Notes: generated by a model not told the origin, from the letters alone. Shown: positions 1-9,111, numbered from the stretch's first letter. The stretch is 64,000 nucleotides of DNA from Buttiauxella brennerae ATCC 51605 (GCF_001654925.1 NZ_LXER01000001.1:21007-85006); one strand, 5' to 3'. Program-made: numbers and translations.

Positions 1-1
1 T

Positions 2-541
2 ATCTTGCTGGGTATGGTGCCTGCTGTGGTTCTGGGGCTGGTATTCCACGATGCCATTAAATCACTCTTTAACCCTATAAACGTCATGTACGCATTAGTC
101 GTCGGTGGCGTATTGCTGATTGTGGCGGAAGTGTTCAAACCTAAAGTTCCGCGTGCAGAAGGCGTGGATGACATGACTTATCGCCAGGCGTTTGCGATCG
201 GTTGTTTCCAGTGTTTAGCTTTGTGGCCGGGTTTTTCTCGTTCCGGTGCGACTATTTCTGGTGGCATGCTGATGGGCGTTAGCCGTTATGCAGCGTCTGA
301 GTTCTCCTTCCTGCTGGCGGTGCCAATGATGATGGGTGCCACGGTGCTGGATGTGTATAAGAGCATCGGCTTCTTAACCATGGCTGACCTGCCAATGTTT
401 GCCGTTGGTTTTATCACGGCATTTATCGTTGCACTGATTGCGATTAAAACCTTCCTGCAAATTATCAAACGTATTTCGTTTATTCCTTTTGCGATTTATC
501 GTTTTGCTGTTGCCGCAGTGGTGTATTTCGTCTTCTTCTAA
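2..541 (+). CDS. uppP: Undecaprenyl-diphosphatase, C-terminal part (partial at window edge)
   Basis: Integral membrane enzyme that dephosphorylates undecaprenyl pyrophosphate to recycle the lipid carrier for peptidoglycan and other envelope polymers; also called BacA, linked to bacitracin resistance. Only the last ~180 residues are present; the family is about 273 residues, so the start lies left of the window. The visible part contains the conserved P-G-x-S-R-S-G-A-T signature (around bases 228-254), which forms part of the active site, and several hydrophobic helices up to the hydrophobic C-terminus. The reading frame is open to the first base, so an internal TTG is not the real start. In E. 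coli uppP lies next to cca; here about 8.5 kb of sugar-utilisation genes separates them. Confidence 0.95.
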   Translation: MLLGMVPAVVLGLVFHDAIKSLFNPINVMYALVVGGVLLIVAEVFKPKVPRAEGVDDMTYRQAFAIGCFQCLALWPGFSRSGATISGGMLMGVSRYAASEFSFLLAVPMMMGATVLDVYKSIGFLTMADLPMFAVGFITAFIVALIAIKTFLQIIKRISFIPFAIYRFAVAAVVYFVFF

Positions 542-561
542 AACGAATTATTTTTTAATAA

Positions 562-589
562 AAGCCACTCACGAAGAGTGGCTTTTTTA
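562..589 (+). terminator. Intrinsic terminator of uppP
   Basis: A perfect 9-bp stem (562-570 with 576-584) with a 5-base loop is followed by a run of T residues. It lies 20 bases after the uppP stop and isolates uppP from the inserted operon. Confidence 0.85.
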
Positions 590-622
590 TTTGTTAGCAC
601 AAGATAACTGTAATGCAGAAAT

Positions 623-672
623 TGTGCGAAAAATCACATTACCCTGAATCATTACTGACTATTATCATCCAT
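623..672 (+). promoter_or_regulatory. Probable class II CRP-dependent promoter
   Basis: The 16-mer TGTGCGAAAAATCACA at 623-638 matches the CRP consensus TGTGA-N6-TCACA at 9 of 10 fixed positions. A TATTAT -10 hexamer at 660-665 predicts a start near 672. That puts the centre of the CRP site (630.5) at about -41.5, the spacing of class II CRP promoters, which need no good -35 box. It faces the PTS/mannosidase operon, so catabolite control of that operon is a natural inference. No experimental start site is known to me. Confidence 0.6.
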
Positions 673-689
673 TCATATCTGGAGAGAAT

Positions 690-1190
690 ATGTCATCCAT
701 AGCCCTTAAATTTATCAGTTATTGTTTCTTGTGCCTGCTGGGGAAATTCAGCAGCGTGAGATCAGTGCTGGGTGGGCTTTGCTGTTTTAACTCAGTTCAG
801 TCGTTAAGTGCTGCTGACGAATCTGAGCAAGAAAATAACGAAGATGAGTTTTCTGGTGGCTGGTCACGCTTGTGGGGTTGTGCGGGCGAAAGCCTGTTCG
901 CCGCCTCGAAATGCCAGCCGAACCCGCCCGTTTCCAGCACCGTAAACCGCACAATTCAGGCACGACTGGTGACACAACTTCGCCATGAACTGGCGTTCAG
1001 TTTCTCCACCCGTAGTGTGCATCAATTACTGGTTTGCCACCGTTTGAGTGGCGAGTCAGACGCCAATTCAGATTCCAATAACACATTGTTTTACTGCTTA
1101 AAAAGCACAATGCGCCTCCCAGCCATTGTGCTTTTTTTATTGCCCATACCCTATATAAGAGAGAAATCATTATGTATATCGTTTGTGTAG
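690..1190 (+). CDS. Uncertain leader ORF of the PTS operon (166 codons)
   Basis: An open frame with a good ribosome site (GGAGAG, 5 bases before ATG) begins about 18 bases after the predicted CRP promoter start. I recognise no family. The product is rich in Ser and Cys, has a short hydrophobic N-terminus (residues 6-18) and an acidic stretch near residues 43-53. The frame runs through the intrinsic terminator at 1101-1138 and ends 19 bases inside the PTS IIB gene, which is odd for an ordinary protein. It may be a leader peptide whose translation affects terminator folding, a decayed gene, or chance. Codon use is not clearly foreign. Confidence 0.25.
   Translation: MSSIALKFISYCFLCLLGKFSSVRSVLGGLCCFNSVQSLSAADESEQENNEDEFSGGWSRLWGCAGESLFAASKCQPNPPVSSTVNRTIQARLVTQLRHELAFSFSTRSVHQLLVCHRLSGESDANSDSNNTLFYCLKSTMRLPAIVLFLLPIPYIREKSLCISFV
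1101..1138 (+). terminator. Intrinsic terminator in the leader of the PTS operon
   Basis: A 12-bp stem (1101-1112 with 1124-1135) has an 11-base loop and seven consecutive T residues (1132-1138). It lies 33 bases before the PTS IIB start and about 430 bases after the predicted promoter, so it either attenuates the operon or ends a separate leader transcript. No BglG/LicT-type antiterminator consensus was found beside it. Confidence 0.75.
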
Positions 1191-1486
1191 CTGCTTGCCC
1201 AACAGGTGTTGCCCATACATTTATGGCCGCTGAAGCGCTGGAAATGACTGGCAAGAGCCGTGGTCATGAAATTAAAGTCGAAACTCAGGGCAGTATGGGG
1301 GCTGAAAACGAAATCACCGCAGACGATCTTGCCCGCGCTGATGGCGTGATCATCGCGGCTGATGTCGCTATCAACAACAAAGAGCGGTTTGATGGCATGC
1401 TGAAGCTGGAATGCAGCGTGGCAGACCCGATTAAGTTTGGCGATGCCGTCTTTGAAGCCATCGAGCAGGAGATAAATCATGGCTAA
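1172..1486 (+). CDS. PTS fructose-type EIIB component
   Basis: Cytoplasmic phosphocarrier (104 residues) of a fructose-family PTS; it passes phosphate from EIIA to the sugar bound in EIIC. The phosphorylated cysteine is Cys9 in the motif C-P-T-G-V-A-H-T, diagnostic for fructose-type IIB domains such as FrwB and FruA-IIB. The ribosome site is AAGAGAG upstream of ATG. Its last 8 bases overlap the IIC gene, implying translational coupling. It is a free-standing IIB, whereas MngA of E. coli fuses IIA, IIB and IIC. The neighbouring alpha-mannosidase suggests a mannoside substrate; that is inference. Confidence 0.93.
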   Translation: MYIVCVAACPTGVAHTFMAAEALEMTGKSRGHEIKVETQGSMGAENEITADDLARADGVIIAADVAINNKERFDGMLKLECSVADPIKFGDAVFEAIEQEINHG

Positions 1487-2606
1487 ATTTCAGGGTGGCG
1501 GAGCGAAATCCTCAACGGGGACAGAAGTGAAAAACGCCATTATGACGGGCGTGTCCTACATGCTGCCGTTTGTCATTGCTGGGGCGGTGATTATGGGCAT
1601 CGCCCGTATTGGCGCTTCGATGTATGGCATCGATAACATTTGGGATGCCAGCCATGAACAGGCGGCAAGCATCGTTGTGCAAATGCTGCATAAATTCGAT
1701 GGCTTCGGCGGCCTGGCGCTGTCATTGATGCTGCCGATTGTGGCGGGTTACATCAGTTTTGCTATCGCCAATAAACCGGGTATTGCACCGGGCATGGTTG
1801 GTGGCTTGTTGGCCAGCAATCTTGGTACGGGTTTTCTGGGGGCACTGGCTGCGGGTTTCGTCGCGGGATATGTCGTCCGGCTGCTAACTGCGAAAGTTAA
1901 ATTACCCCGCTCGCTCGCTTCCGCAGGGCCGATATTTATTCTGCCGGTGGGCGGCACGCTGCTGACCTGCATCATCATGGCGTTTGTGATTGGCACCCCG
2001 CTGGCAGCGCTTAACCACGGTATGGAAGCCTGGCTGCTGGCGATGTCAGGCACCAACAAAGTTATTCTGGCCGCAGTAGTCGGTGGCATGGTGGGCTTTG
2101 ATCTTGGTGGCCCGGTAAACAAGGCGGCAGTCACTACGGCGATGGCGCTACTGGCTTCCGGTATTTATGACCCAAATACAGCAGCACAGGTGGCGATTAT
2201 CATCCCGCCAATTGGTCTCGGTGTGGCTTCTCTTATCTGGAAGCACCGTTTCCCGGAATCTCTGCAAGAAGCAGGGAAAGCTTCCACATTGATGGGTTTA
2301 ATCGGCGTGTCCGAAGGCGCGATCCCGTTTGCCCTGGCCAATCCTAAAATCATCATTATCAACGTAATAGGCACCGCAACGGGCGCGGCAATGGCAGTTG
2401 GTTTAGGGGCTGTTAACCACGCACCGATATCCGGTTTCTATGGCTGGCTCGCCGTGGATGGTTGGCCAATCTACATTCTTTCGATTGCCGTAGGTTCTGC
2501 CATCGTGGCGGTCGGTTCTTTGCTAGTGTTTCGTCAGTCGAATATCACAACCAGTAAACAAGAAAAGGCTACAGCACCGGCACCAAAATTTAAAGTGAGC
2601 CGCTAA
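1479..2606 (+). CDS. PTS fructose-type EIIC permease
   Basis: Membrane permease (375 residues) that binds and translocates the sugar for phosphorylation by the EIIB encoded just upstream. It is hydrophobic with about nine to ten predicted membrane segments, carries the G-x-x-G-rich loops of the PTS-EIIC fructose subfamily (for example the G-F-D-L-G-G-P-V-N-K segment near residues 207-216), and has a short charged tail. Length is close to FrwC (about 359). The start overlaps the end of the IIB gene by 8 bases. There is no fused IIA or IIB domain; IIA is supplied by the fusion protein at 5343-7823. The substrate is not determined by sequence. Confidence 0.92.
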   Translation: MAKFQGGGAKSSTGTEVKNAIMTGVSYMLPFVIAGAVIMGIARIGASMYGIDNIWDASHEQAASIVVQMLHKFDGFGGLALSLMLPIVAGYISFAIANKPGIAPGMVGGLLASNLGTGFLGALAAGFVAGYVVRLLTAKVKLPRSLASAGPIFILPVGGTLLTCIIMAFVIGTPLAALNHGMEAWLLAMSGTNKVILAAVVGGMVGFDLGGPVNKAAVTTAMALLASGIYDPNTAAQVAIIIPPIGLGVASLIWKHRFPESLQEAGKASTLMGLIGVSEGAIPFALANPKIIIINVIGTATGAAMAVGLGAVNHAPISGFYGWLAVDGWPIYILSIAVGSAIVAVGSLLVFRQSNITTSKQEKATAPAPKFKVSR

Positions 2607-2692
2607 CCGTTTATTTAATGGTTCGCTAAAAAGAGAAAGGTAAATAACAGTGAGGCTTTTTAGCTTCAGGGTTCCCTGCATTTTAAATAAAG

Positions 2693-2728
2693 CCATGGCG
2701 GATTATTAAATATAGAGATTCGCCATGG
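2693..2728 (+). repeat. Inverted repeat before the mannosidase gene
   Basis: Perfect 8-base arms (CCATGGCG at 2693-2700, CGCCATGG at 2721-2728) are separated by 20 A+T-rich bases, just before the GAGG ribosome site of the mannosidase gene. There is no T run, so it is not a terminator. It could be an operator for an unlinked regulator or an mRNA stem protecting the 3' part of the operon. Confidence 0.45.
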
Positions 2729-2740
2729 TGAGGTTGATAT

Positions 2741-5329
2741 ATGAAAACGGTTCATCTGGTACAACATACACATTGGGATCGCGAATGGTATTTCACCGAG
2801 AATGATTCAAAAGCGGTGCTTTATTATTTTATGGACGATCTTTTGCAACGCCTGGAAGCGGATAAAACATTAGGGCCATTCGTTCTCGATGGGCAAACGG
2901 TAGTCATTGAGGATTATTTAAGTGTGGCGCCCGATCAGGAGATTCGGCTGCGTAACTTAATCGAACAGGGTCGGATTTTGATAGGCCCATGGTATACGCA
3001 AAGCGATTTTCTGGTCGTCGGCGCGGAGTCGATTACCCGCAATTTGCTGCTCGGCCACGCCGATTGCCAGCGTTTTGGCGAAACAATGCCGGTGGGTTAT
3101 GTCCCTGATTCATTCGGCCAAAGTGCTCAACTTCCCATGTTCCTGCAACAGTTCGCAATCGACAGCGCCGTTATCTGGCGTGGCTGGAGCGAATACAACG
3201 TGCCGCACAGTGAATTTAGCTGGCTGAGCGCTGATGGTAGCAAAGTCACCACCGCCGTGCTGCCGTGGGGTTACGGCTGTGCCAAATGGCTGCCGGATGA
3301 ACCACAGCAAGCCCAAAAAGCACTGGAAACAATTCTGGCGAAGCAAACCCGATTTTCATCTACCGACCATGTATTACTGCCAAACGGCAACGATCAGTCG
3401 CCGTTTGAATATCGCGTACCGGAGATGCTCGATAAGCTTAATCAGCAGCAGGATGAATATCGCTACGTGCGCAGCAGTTTCAGCCAGTTTTTTCAGGCAC
3501 TGGAAAGTACCCAAATCGCGCTTCCTGTTTACCAGGGCGAGCTTATCAGCCCGAAATACATGCGTATTCATCGCGGCATTTTTTCGACTCGCGTGGACAT
3601 TAAACAGCTGAATGCGCAACTCGAACAGACGCTCAGCCAGCATCTCGAACCCTTGCTGGCCGTGAACTGGCGGCTTGGCCTGCCGTATCCGCAAAGCGCG
3701 GTGGATAACATCTGGCGAGAAGCGATGAAATCTCACGCTCATGACAGCATCGGTGGTTGCAACTCAGACCGGGTGAACGCGATGGTCAAAAACCGCCTCG
3801 AGTCTGGCCTCGAAATGGCGAACCAGCTTATCGACCTGAATATGAAAATGCTCGCCGAAGGGATTACGGCGCAGCAAGACGGCAAGAAAATCATCATCTT
3901 TAATGCCCGCCCACAAACACGTCACGGGCTGGTTGAGCTGACCATTTTCACCCCCGAGCAAGATTTCCGTGTGGTCGACGGCGCAGGCCACGAATGCCGC
4001 TGGCAGATTGTTGAAGAAGGCCGCCAGGACATGTCGATCATTGTTCAGGAGCTCTCAAACAGTACTGAAACCACCTGGTATCGCAAATGCAAGTTGCTGC
4101 TTGAAGTGTCAGAGATCCCGGCATGCGGTTATCAGACGTTATATCTGCAAGAAGGTGTGAGCGCAGGATTTAGCCCGCAGGCTGCGGCGGTAGTTAAGCT
4201 CGAAAACGAATGGTTGCGTCTGGAGGCAGATGAACAAGGGGTTTTGACGCTAACCGATAAACGCAGCCAGCAGACTTACCACAATATTTTGCAGTTGGTG
4301 GACGGCGGTGACGCAGGCGACAACTACAACTACTCGCCACCTTTCGATGACTGGCTAATTAGCAGCAATGATTTCCTGACCTCGGTTCGTGGCGAGGAAG
4401 GACTTCTGCAAAGCTGTTTGACGCTGACCTGGCAGATGGCCGTACCGTCTGATCTGACTGCCCGCAATGAGCACCGTGCTGATGCGGAACTCGATATCAG
4501 CATGACGTTGACGCTCGCGCATAAAAATCGCTGGCTGGACGTGGCGATAAGCGTCAACAACACAGCGCACGACCATCGCTTGCAAGTTCTGCTACCAACC
4601 GGTGTTCAGCAGCATGTTCATTTTGCCGATCAGCCATTCGGCCTGATTGAGCGCCACAACCAGCCGCCGGAAATGGCGGTATGGAAAGAGGAGCAGTGGA
4701 CGGAGGCGCCGGTTGCGCTCTATCCAATGCAAAGCCAGGTCATGATGCATGACGCTCATCGCGGGTTATGCGCGGTGACAGAAGGGCTGCGCGAATATCA
4801 AATTCCTGAAGACCGACAAGATGTTATCGCCGTGACCTTACTGCGCAGTGTCGGCTGGCTTGGGCAGGCGAACATGCCTTACCGCCCAGGTCGCGCATCC
4901 GGGATGGTGTTGCCGTCACCTGAGTCGCAAATACAAGGCATGCACCATTTCAAACTCAGTCTGCTTGCGATGAACAACGGTGCGGATAGCGCCTTCTGGC
5001 GTGATGTTGAGAACGCTCGCGGCAACCTGCATGCCTGGCTTGCCACGGGCTGGTCACGTTTTCGTACTAATCCGCATGGCCGCGTGTTCCCACCGCATTT
5101 CAGCGTGTTGAACTGGGACAGTGAACTTCATTTCAGCGTGCTTAAAAAAGCCCAGCACAGCGATGCGCTGGTGGTACGCGGCTGGAACCCAACGTTGGCT
5201 TCAATACCGTGTGGCGAAGTTATCACCAGCGGAACCATCACCCCGGCAACGCTTGCAGAAATTGCATTGGAAATCCATCAAGAAGCGGTGCCTACGTGCG
5301 CGCCAGCCACTTTTGTCATCACTTTTTGA
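2741..5329 (+). CDS. GH38 alpha-mannosidase, MngB-like
   Basis: Cytoplasmic glycoside hydrolase family 38 enzyme (862 residues; E. coli MngB about 877), expected to release mannose or a mannose phosphate from a PTS-imported alpha-mannoside. Metal-site residues are visible in the N-terminal H-T-H-W-D-R-E-W motif (His11, Asp13). The catalytic nucleophile should be Asp123 in P-D-S-F-G-Q-S, and a further His ligand lies in the S-H-A-H-D-S-I-G-G segment near residue 335. The C-terminal half is the beta-rich GH38 region. It follows PTS IIB-IIC and is followed 13 bases later by the HPr-EI-IIA gene. MngB acts on 2-O-(6-phospho-mannosyl)-glycerate, but the different PTS here means the substrate may differ, so I do not assign mngB. 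Confidence 0.9.
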   Translation: MKTVHLVQHTHWDREWYFTENDSKAVLYYFMDDLLQRLEADKTLGPFVLDGQTVVIEDYLSVAPDQEIRLRNLIEQGRILIGPWYTQSDFLVVGAESITRNLLLGHADCQRFGETMPVGYVPDSFGQSAQLPMFLQQFAIDSAVIWRGWSEYNVPHSEFSWLSADGSKVTTAVLPWGYGCAKWLPDEPQQAQKALETILAKQTRFSSTDHVLLPNGNDQSPFEYRVPEMLDKLNQQQDEYRYVRSSFSQFFQALESTQIALPVYQGELISPKYMRIHRGIFSTRVDIKQLNAQLEQTLSQHLEPLLAVNWRLGLPYPQSAVDNIWREAMKSHAHDSIGGCNSDRVNAMVKNRLESGLEMANQLIDLNMKMLAEGITAQQDGKKIIIFNARPQTRHGLVELTIFTPEQDFRVVDGAGHECRWQIVEEGRQDMSIIVQELSNSTETTWYRKCKLLLEVSEIPACGYQTLYLQEGVSAGFSPQAAAVVKLENEWLRLEADEQGVLTLTDKRSQQTYHNILQLVDGGDAGDNYNYSPPFDDWLISSNDFLTSVRGEEGLLQSCLTLTWQMAVPSDLTARNEHRADAELDISMTLTLAHKNRWLDVAISVNNTAHDHRLQVLLPTGVQQHVHFADQPFGLIERHNQPPEMAVWKEEQWTEAPVALYPMQSQVMMHDAHRGLCAVTEGLREYQIPEDRQDVIAVTLLRSVGWLGQANMPYRPGRASGMVLPSPESQIQGMHHFKLSLLAMNNGADSAFWRDVENARGNLHAWLATGWSRFRTNPHGRVFPPHFSVLNWDSELHFSVLKKAQHSDALVVRGWNPTLASIPCGEVITSGTITPATLAEIALEIHQEAVPTCAPATFVITF

Positions 5330-5342
5330 GGGTGAGAAAAAC

Positions 5343-7823
5343 ATGCTAACACTCGATTTTATTTGTACTTTGCCCAATGGCATTCACGCTCGCCCGGCCA
5401 GTGAAATTGAACAGCGCGCACAGTCGTTTAGTGCTGCCATCACGCTGATAAACCTGAGTAAAAAAACGCAGGCCAATGCTAAAAGTGTGCTGGGTATGAT
5501 TGGCGCGGATATTACCCACGGCGACTCGTGTCAGTTTCTGATTGAAGGCGAAGATCAGCAGGCTGCGTTTGAACAGCTTCAGGCATTTATGCGCGATGAG
5601 TTTGCCGGCTGTGATGAGCCGATGGAGCCATCGGCAGATACGCATATTCAGCCGCTTCCGGTATTTATTGAACATGCCCGCCCGAATCACCTGCGCGGTA
5701 ACGGCGTCAGCAAAGGCATTGGGCGCGGTGTGCCGGTTCATATTGATTCCGTTGACCTTCAGGTACTCTCGCAGCAAGAACCTGCGACAGATGCCACCAG
5801 GCAACAGCAGCAACTGCGGGACGCCTGGGAATTAACGCAAGAAACGTTGTGCCATGCCGGGACGGGAGCTGAACAAGTGTTAGCCGCGCAGCTTAAATTG
5901 CTGAGCGACCCGGTATTCAAAACGTGCTTGCTCTCGCACACCACAGCACGTAACGCTTTGCAGGCTATCGCGCTTACGGTGCAAGAGTTGAGTCAGCCGT
6001 TGTTAAAGAGCAGCAGCCAGTATCTACGTGAAAGGGTCATCGACATTCGCGACCTGTGCCAGAGCATTGCCGCTAATTTATTGGGCAGGCCGCTTGAAAC
6101 GCAACTGGCGCTCACTTGCGACAGCATTGTTATCTGCAACGGCACGCTGACGCCGGGGCAGTTTCTGCGACTGTGCAATCCGCACCTGAAAGGCATCGTG
6201 ATGGGCGATGGCGGCGAAACATCGCACACCGTTATCCTGGCCCGTTCGTTTGGCATCCCTTTGCTGTGTGGTGTGACGCAAAGTGACGCCCTGACGCGCA
6301 GCGCCAACATGCTGATTCTGGACAGCCGCTACGGTTTGCTGGTGGCGAATCCTAATGAGGCGATGGAAAGCTGGTATCGGCTGGAATCGGCAAAACAGCA
6401 GGCGATTGCGCAGCGCAGTGCGCCGTTGCGAGAGCAGCAAGTTTCAACCGCTGATGGAACAAGGATCAGCGTTCTGGCGAACATCGCCCTGGCGGTTGAA
6501 GCGCAAAGTGTTTTTGCACACGGCGCGGATGGCGTCGGCCTGTTCCGTACAGAAATGCTTTTTTGCGAACGCAGCGAGGCGCCTGATGAAGAAGAACAAT
6601 ATCAGGCCTATAGCGGCGTACTCAGATGTGCCGCGGGCAAGAAAATCACCATTCGTACGCTGGATATTGGTGGGGATAAACCGTGCAGTTTTCTGGACCT
6701 ACCCGCAGAAGAGAACCCGTTCCTGGGTTACCGCGCGGTGCGTATGTACCCGCAATTTCATGACATTTTCACCACGCAAGCTCGTGCATTGCTTCGGGCG
6801 AGTGCGGTTGGGCCACTGAATATCATGGTGCCGATGGTGGCAACGCTTGCGGAAATTCAGTGGCTGCACGGCCAGTTCCAGCACATCGCGCAAACTTTGC
6901 TGCAGGAAAATATTCCGGTTGGAGAATGGCATCTGGGCATTATGGTTGAAGTGCCTTCAACGCTCTATCTTCTGGAAAAAGCAGCTAACTATCTCGATTT
7001 TGTTTCGATTGGCAGCAATGACCTGGCGCAATATTTCCTCGCCTGTGACCGTGGAAACCCCTACGTTCGCCATCTTTATGACTACCGTAACCCGACATTC
7101 TTAGCGTTGATGCGCGACATTACGCAACGTGCACAGGCCGCCGGGCTTGCGATCAGCCTGTGCGGGGAAATGGCGGCAGACCGGCAAATGTTGCCGCTAT
7201 TAATTGGCATGGGGCTGACGCAGTTAAGTATGGCCGCCGGGGCGATTACGCCATGTAAGGAAGCGCTCACTTCACTGAATGTTGGGCAGTGCCAGCAACT
7301 GCTGGAAACGGCTATTGGTTGTGAAAGTGGTGAGCAGGTTCTCGAATATGTTGAGCAATTTATTCGTTCGCAATCGCAAAAACCGGTACTGGCGCAGGAG
7401 CTATTGCTGCTGGATAAACAGGTAGCCAGCAAAGAAGAGGCCATCAAGTTGCTGACGGATAACCTGGAAGTGCAGCAGCGCGTGGTTTCCGGGGCGCTGG
7501 CAGAAAGGGCTATCTGGGATCGCGAAGCAGTATTTTCCACGGCACTGGGTTTTTGTGTGGCGATTCCGCACTGCAAATCTGCGCATGTCCTGCACAGCAG
7601 CATTTCTGTATTGCGCTTAAAATCGCCACTGAGCTGGGGGGAAGGTGTTGATGTCAAACTGGTTATCATGCTCGCGGTCAACGAACAGGAGCAGGAAAAT
7701 CACATGAAGATTTTCTCGCGCCTGGCCCGCAAGCTGATGCACAGCGATTTCCGCGACCAGCTGCAGATGCTGTCAGATTCTGCTGCGATAACCGATTTGT
7801 TGGCTGCTGAACTGGCACTTTAA
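5343..7823 (+). CDS. Multiphosphoryl transfer protein (HPr-EI-EIIA fusion)
   Basis: Cytoplasmic phosphorelay protein of 826 residues that carries phosphate from phosphoenolpyruvate to its cognate EIIB, like PtsA/FrwA (about 833 residues) and other FPr proteins. Domains in order: HPr (residues 1-85, active His15 in G-I-H-A-R-P-A); enzyme I (about 115-670, with the phospho-histidine motif G-G-E-T-S-H-T near residues 287-293 and the C-G-E-M-A motif in the PEP domain); and fructose-type EIIA at the C-terminus (about 690-826, active His in I-P-H-C-K-S). The ATG at 5343 is chosen because it follows a GAGGGTGAG ribosome site and begins a proper HPr fold; a longer frame reads back into the mannosidase gene. 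It supplies the IIA missing from the IIB/IIC pair. Confidence 0.93.
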   Translation: MLTLDFICTLPNGIHARPASEIEQRAQSFSAAITLINLSKKTQANAKSVLGMIGADITHGDSCQFLIEGEDQQAAFEQLQAFMRDEFAGCDEPMEPSADTHIQPLPVFIEHARPNHLRGNGVSKGIGRGVPVHIDSVDLQVLSQQEPATDATRQQQQLRDAWELTQETLCHAGTGAEQVLAAQLKLLSDPVFKTCLLSHTTARNALQAIALTVQELSQPLLKSSSQYLRERVIDIRDLCQSIAANLLGRPLETQLALTCDSIVICNGTLTPGQFLRLCNPHLKGIVMGDGGETSHTVILARSFGIPLLCGVTQSDALTRSANMLILDSRYGLLVANPNEAMESWYRLESAKQQAIAQRSAPLREQQVSTADGTRISVLANIALAVEAQSVFAHGADGVGLFRTEMLFCERSEAPDEEEQYQAYSGVLRCAAGKKITIRTLDIGGDKPCSFLDLPAEENPFLGYRAVRMYPQFHDIFTTQARALLRASAVGPLNIMVPMVATLAEIQWLHGQFQHIAQTLLQENIPVGEWHLGIMVEVPSTLYLLEKAANYLDFVSIGSNDLAQYFLACDRGNPYVRHLYDYRNPTFLALMRDITQRAQAAGLAISLCGEMAADRQMLPLLIGMGLTQLSMAAGAITPCKEALTSLNVGQCQQLLETAIGCESGEQVLEYVEQFIRSQSQKPVLAQELLLLDKQVASKEEAIKLLTDNLEVQQRVVSGALAERAIWDREAVFSTALGFCVAIPHCKSAHVLHSSISVLRLKSPLSWGEGVDVKLVIMLAVNEQEQENHMKIFSRLARKLMHSDFRDQLQMLSDSAAITDLLAAELAL

Positions 7824-7831
7824 CGGAGTTA

Positions 7832-7856
7832 CCGGGCTATTTGAGCCCGGCTTTTT
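7832..7856 (+). terminator. Intrinsic terminator after the HPr-EI-IIA gene
   Basis: A 7-bp G+C stem (7832-7838 with 7844-7850) with a 5-base loop precedes five T residues (7852-7856). It lies between the phosphotransfer gene and the permease gene, so the permease may be transcribed at a lower level or separately. Confidence 0.75.
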
Positions 7857-7875
7857 AACAGGGATTTTCAGCGAA

Positions 7876-9111
7876 ATGACCTTAATAACTGCCTTGCCCG
7901 GCGAATCTCATGGTATTCGAAAACCGCTCGCTGTGCTGGCATGCGCCTTTTTTCTTTGGGGCTGCCTGACCAGTATTAACAGCGTGTTGATTCCATTTTT
8001 CTACCACTATTTTTCACTGACCTATCGCGATGCCATGTTGGTTAACGTCGCGTTTTACCTGGCACCGTTCGTTGCCTGTTTACCGTGCTCGGCATTGATG
8101 GCGCGTTTGGGTTACCGCATGACGTTAATACTGGCCATAGGGTTTGCCGTTGTCGGCTGTTTATTGATGGCGCTGGCGATGTGGCTTGTTCAGTTTTCAT
8201 GGGTGCTGGTGGCTATTTTCATTCTGGCGATTGGTGTTGCAGCGATGCAGGTGGTGGCGAACCCTTACGTCACGCGTTTAGGGCCTGAGGAGACGGCGGC
8301 TGGCCGGTTAAGCGTCGCCTCAGCGATAAACTCTACGGGCACGACGGCTGCACCGTTGCTGGTAGCGGGAATATTGGTTCTCTTTCCGGTCAGTCTTGCG
8401 GCTCACCAGGAACCGGTTCGTTGGCTTTTTCTGGCACTTGCGGCGCTGGCTTGCGGGTTGATTGGCTTGTTGTATTGTTGCCATTTGCCTGATTTCCGTC
8501 AGGGTCAGATACAGCGTTTGAATCACAGCGCCAAAGAGCTGTTCCGTGAAACACATTTTGTGATGGGGCTGCTGGCGATTTTTACCTATGTCGGCGTGGA
8601 AGTGGCGATTGGCACTACCGCATTGAGTTACCTCAGCGACGCCTCTTTAGGGGCACTGAGCATGCAGCAAGCGACCTCACTGATTGCTATCTACTGGGGC
8701 GGCTCACTTGCCGGACGGATGCTTTATGGCATGGTGGCACACCGCGTTAATGCGGTGAGCGCTTTTCGCATCGCGACTGCCATTGCGGGCATGCTGGTCG
8801 GCCTTGCGATAGTGTCTGGCAGTCGTTGGGGGGGAATATGCTTGCTGTTAGTTGGCTTGATGAATTCGCTGATGTACCCGGTGATTTTCTCGCAAAGCGT
8901 GCGCAATCTCGGGGATAAAACTAGCCTTGCATCTGCCTTCCTGATCATGGCAGGGATAGGCGGTGGCGTGTTGCCATTTTTGCAGGGCTGGATGATGGAC
9001 GTGATTGGTTTGCGCCTGAGTTTTCTGGTGCCGTGTGCCGCTTATCTGTTGTTGCTGTTGGTTGGCCTGAAGATGCGCCAACCGGCAGCGGCTAGCTCGC
9101 AGGCGGCATAA
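7876..9111 (+). CDS. MFS sugar permease, FHS (FucP/GluP-like) family
   Basis: Inner-membrane major facilitator (411 residues, about 12 hydrophobic segments) of the fucose-galactose-glucose:H+ symporter family. The family's N-P-Y-V motif followed by L-G occurs after helix 4 (around residues 127-134), and the N-terminal F-F-L-W-G motif is typical too. It would import a free sugar by proton symport, complementing the PTS route. It is the last gene of the inserted operon, beyond a terminator. Its 3' end overlaps the convergent cca gene by 20 bases, so the insertion boundary is very tight. The substrate cannot be assigned. Confidence 0.85.
   Translation: MTLITALPGESHGIRKPLAVLACAFFLWGCLTSINSVLIPFFYHYFSLTYRDAMLVNVAFYLAPFVACLPCSALMARLGYRMTLILAIGFAVVGCLLMALAMWLVQFSWVLVAIFILAIGVAAMQVVANPYVTRLGPEETAAGRLSVASAINSTGTTAAPLLVAGILVLFPVSLAAHQEPVRWLFLALAALACGLIGLLYCCHLPDFRQGQIQRLNHSAKELFRETHFVMGLLAIFTYVGVEVAIGTTALSYLSDASLGALSMQQATSLIAIYWGGSLAGRMLYGMVAHRVNAVSAFRIATAIAGMLVGLAIVSGSRWGGICLLLVGLMNSLMYPVIFSQSVRNLGDKTSLASAFLIMAGIGGGVLPFLQGWMMDVIGLRLSFLVPCAAYLLLLLVGLKMRQPAAASSQAA

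Noticed and set aside
997..1254. Minus-strand frame over the PTS leader
   Set aside because: No ribosome site, no family resemblance, and it runs antisense into the clear PTS IIB gene.
7082..7681. 199-codon frame on the minus strand inside the HPr-EI-IIA gene
   Set aside because: It is a shadow of a clearly coding plus-strand gene with all its motifs intact; no ribosome site or family match.
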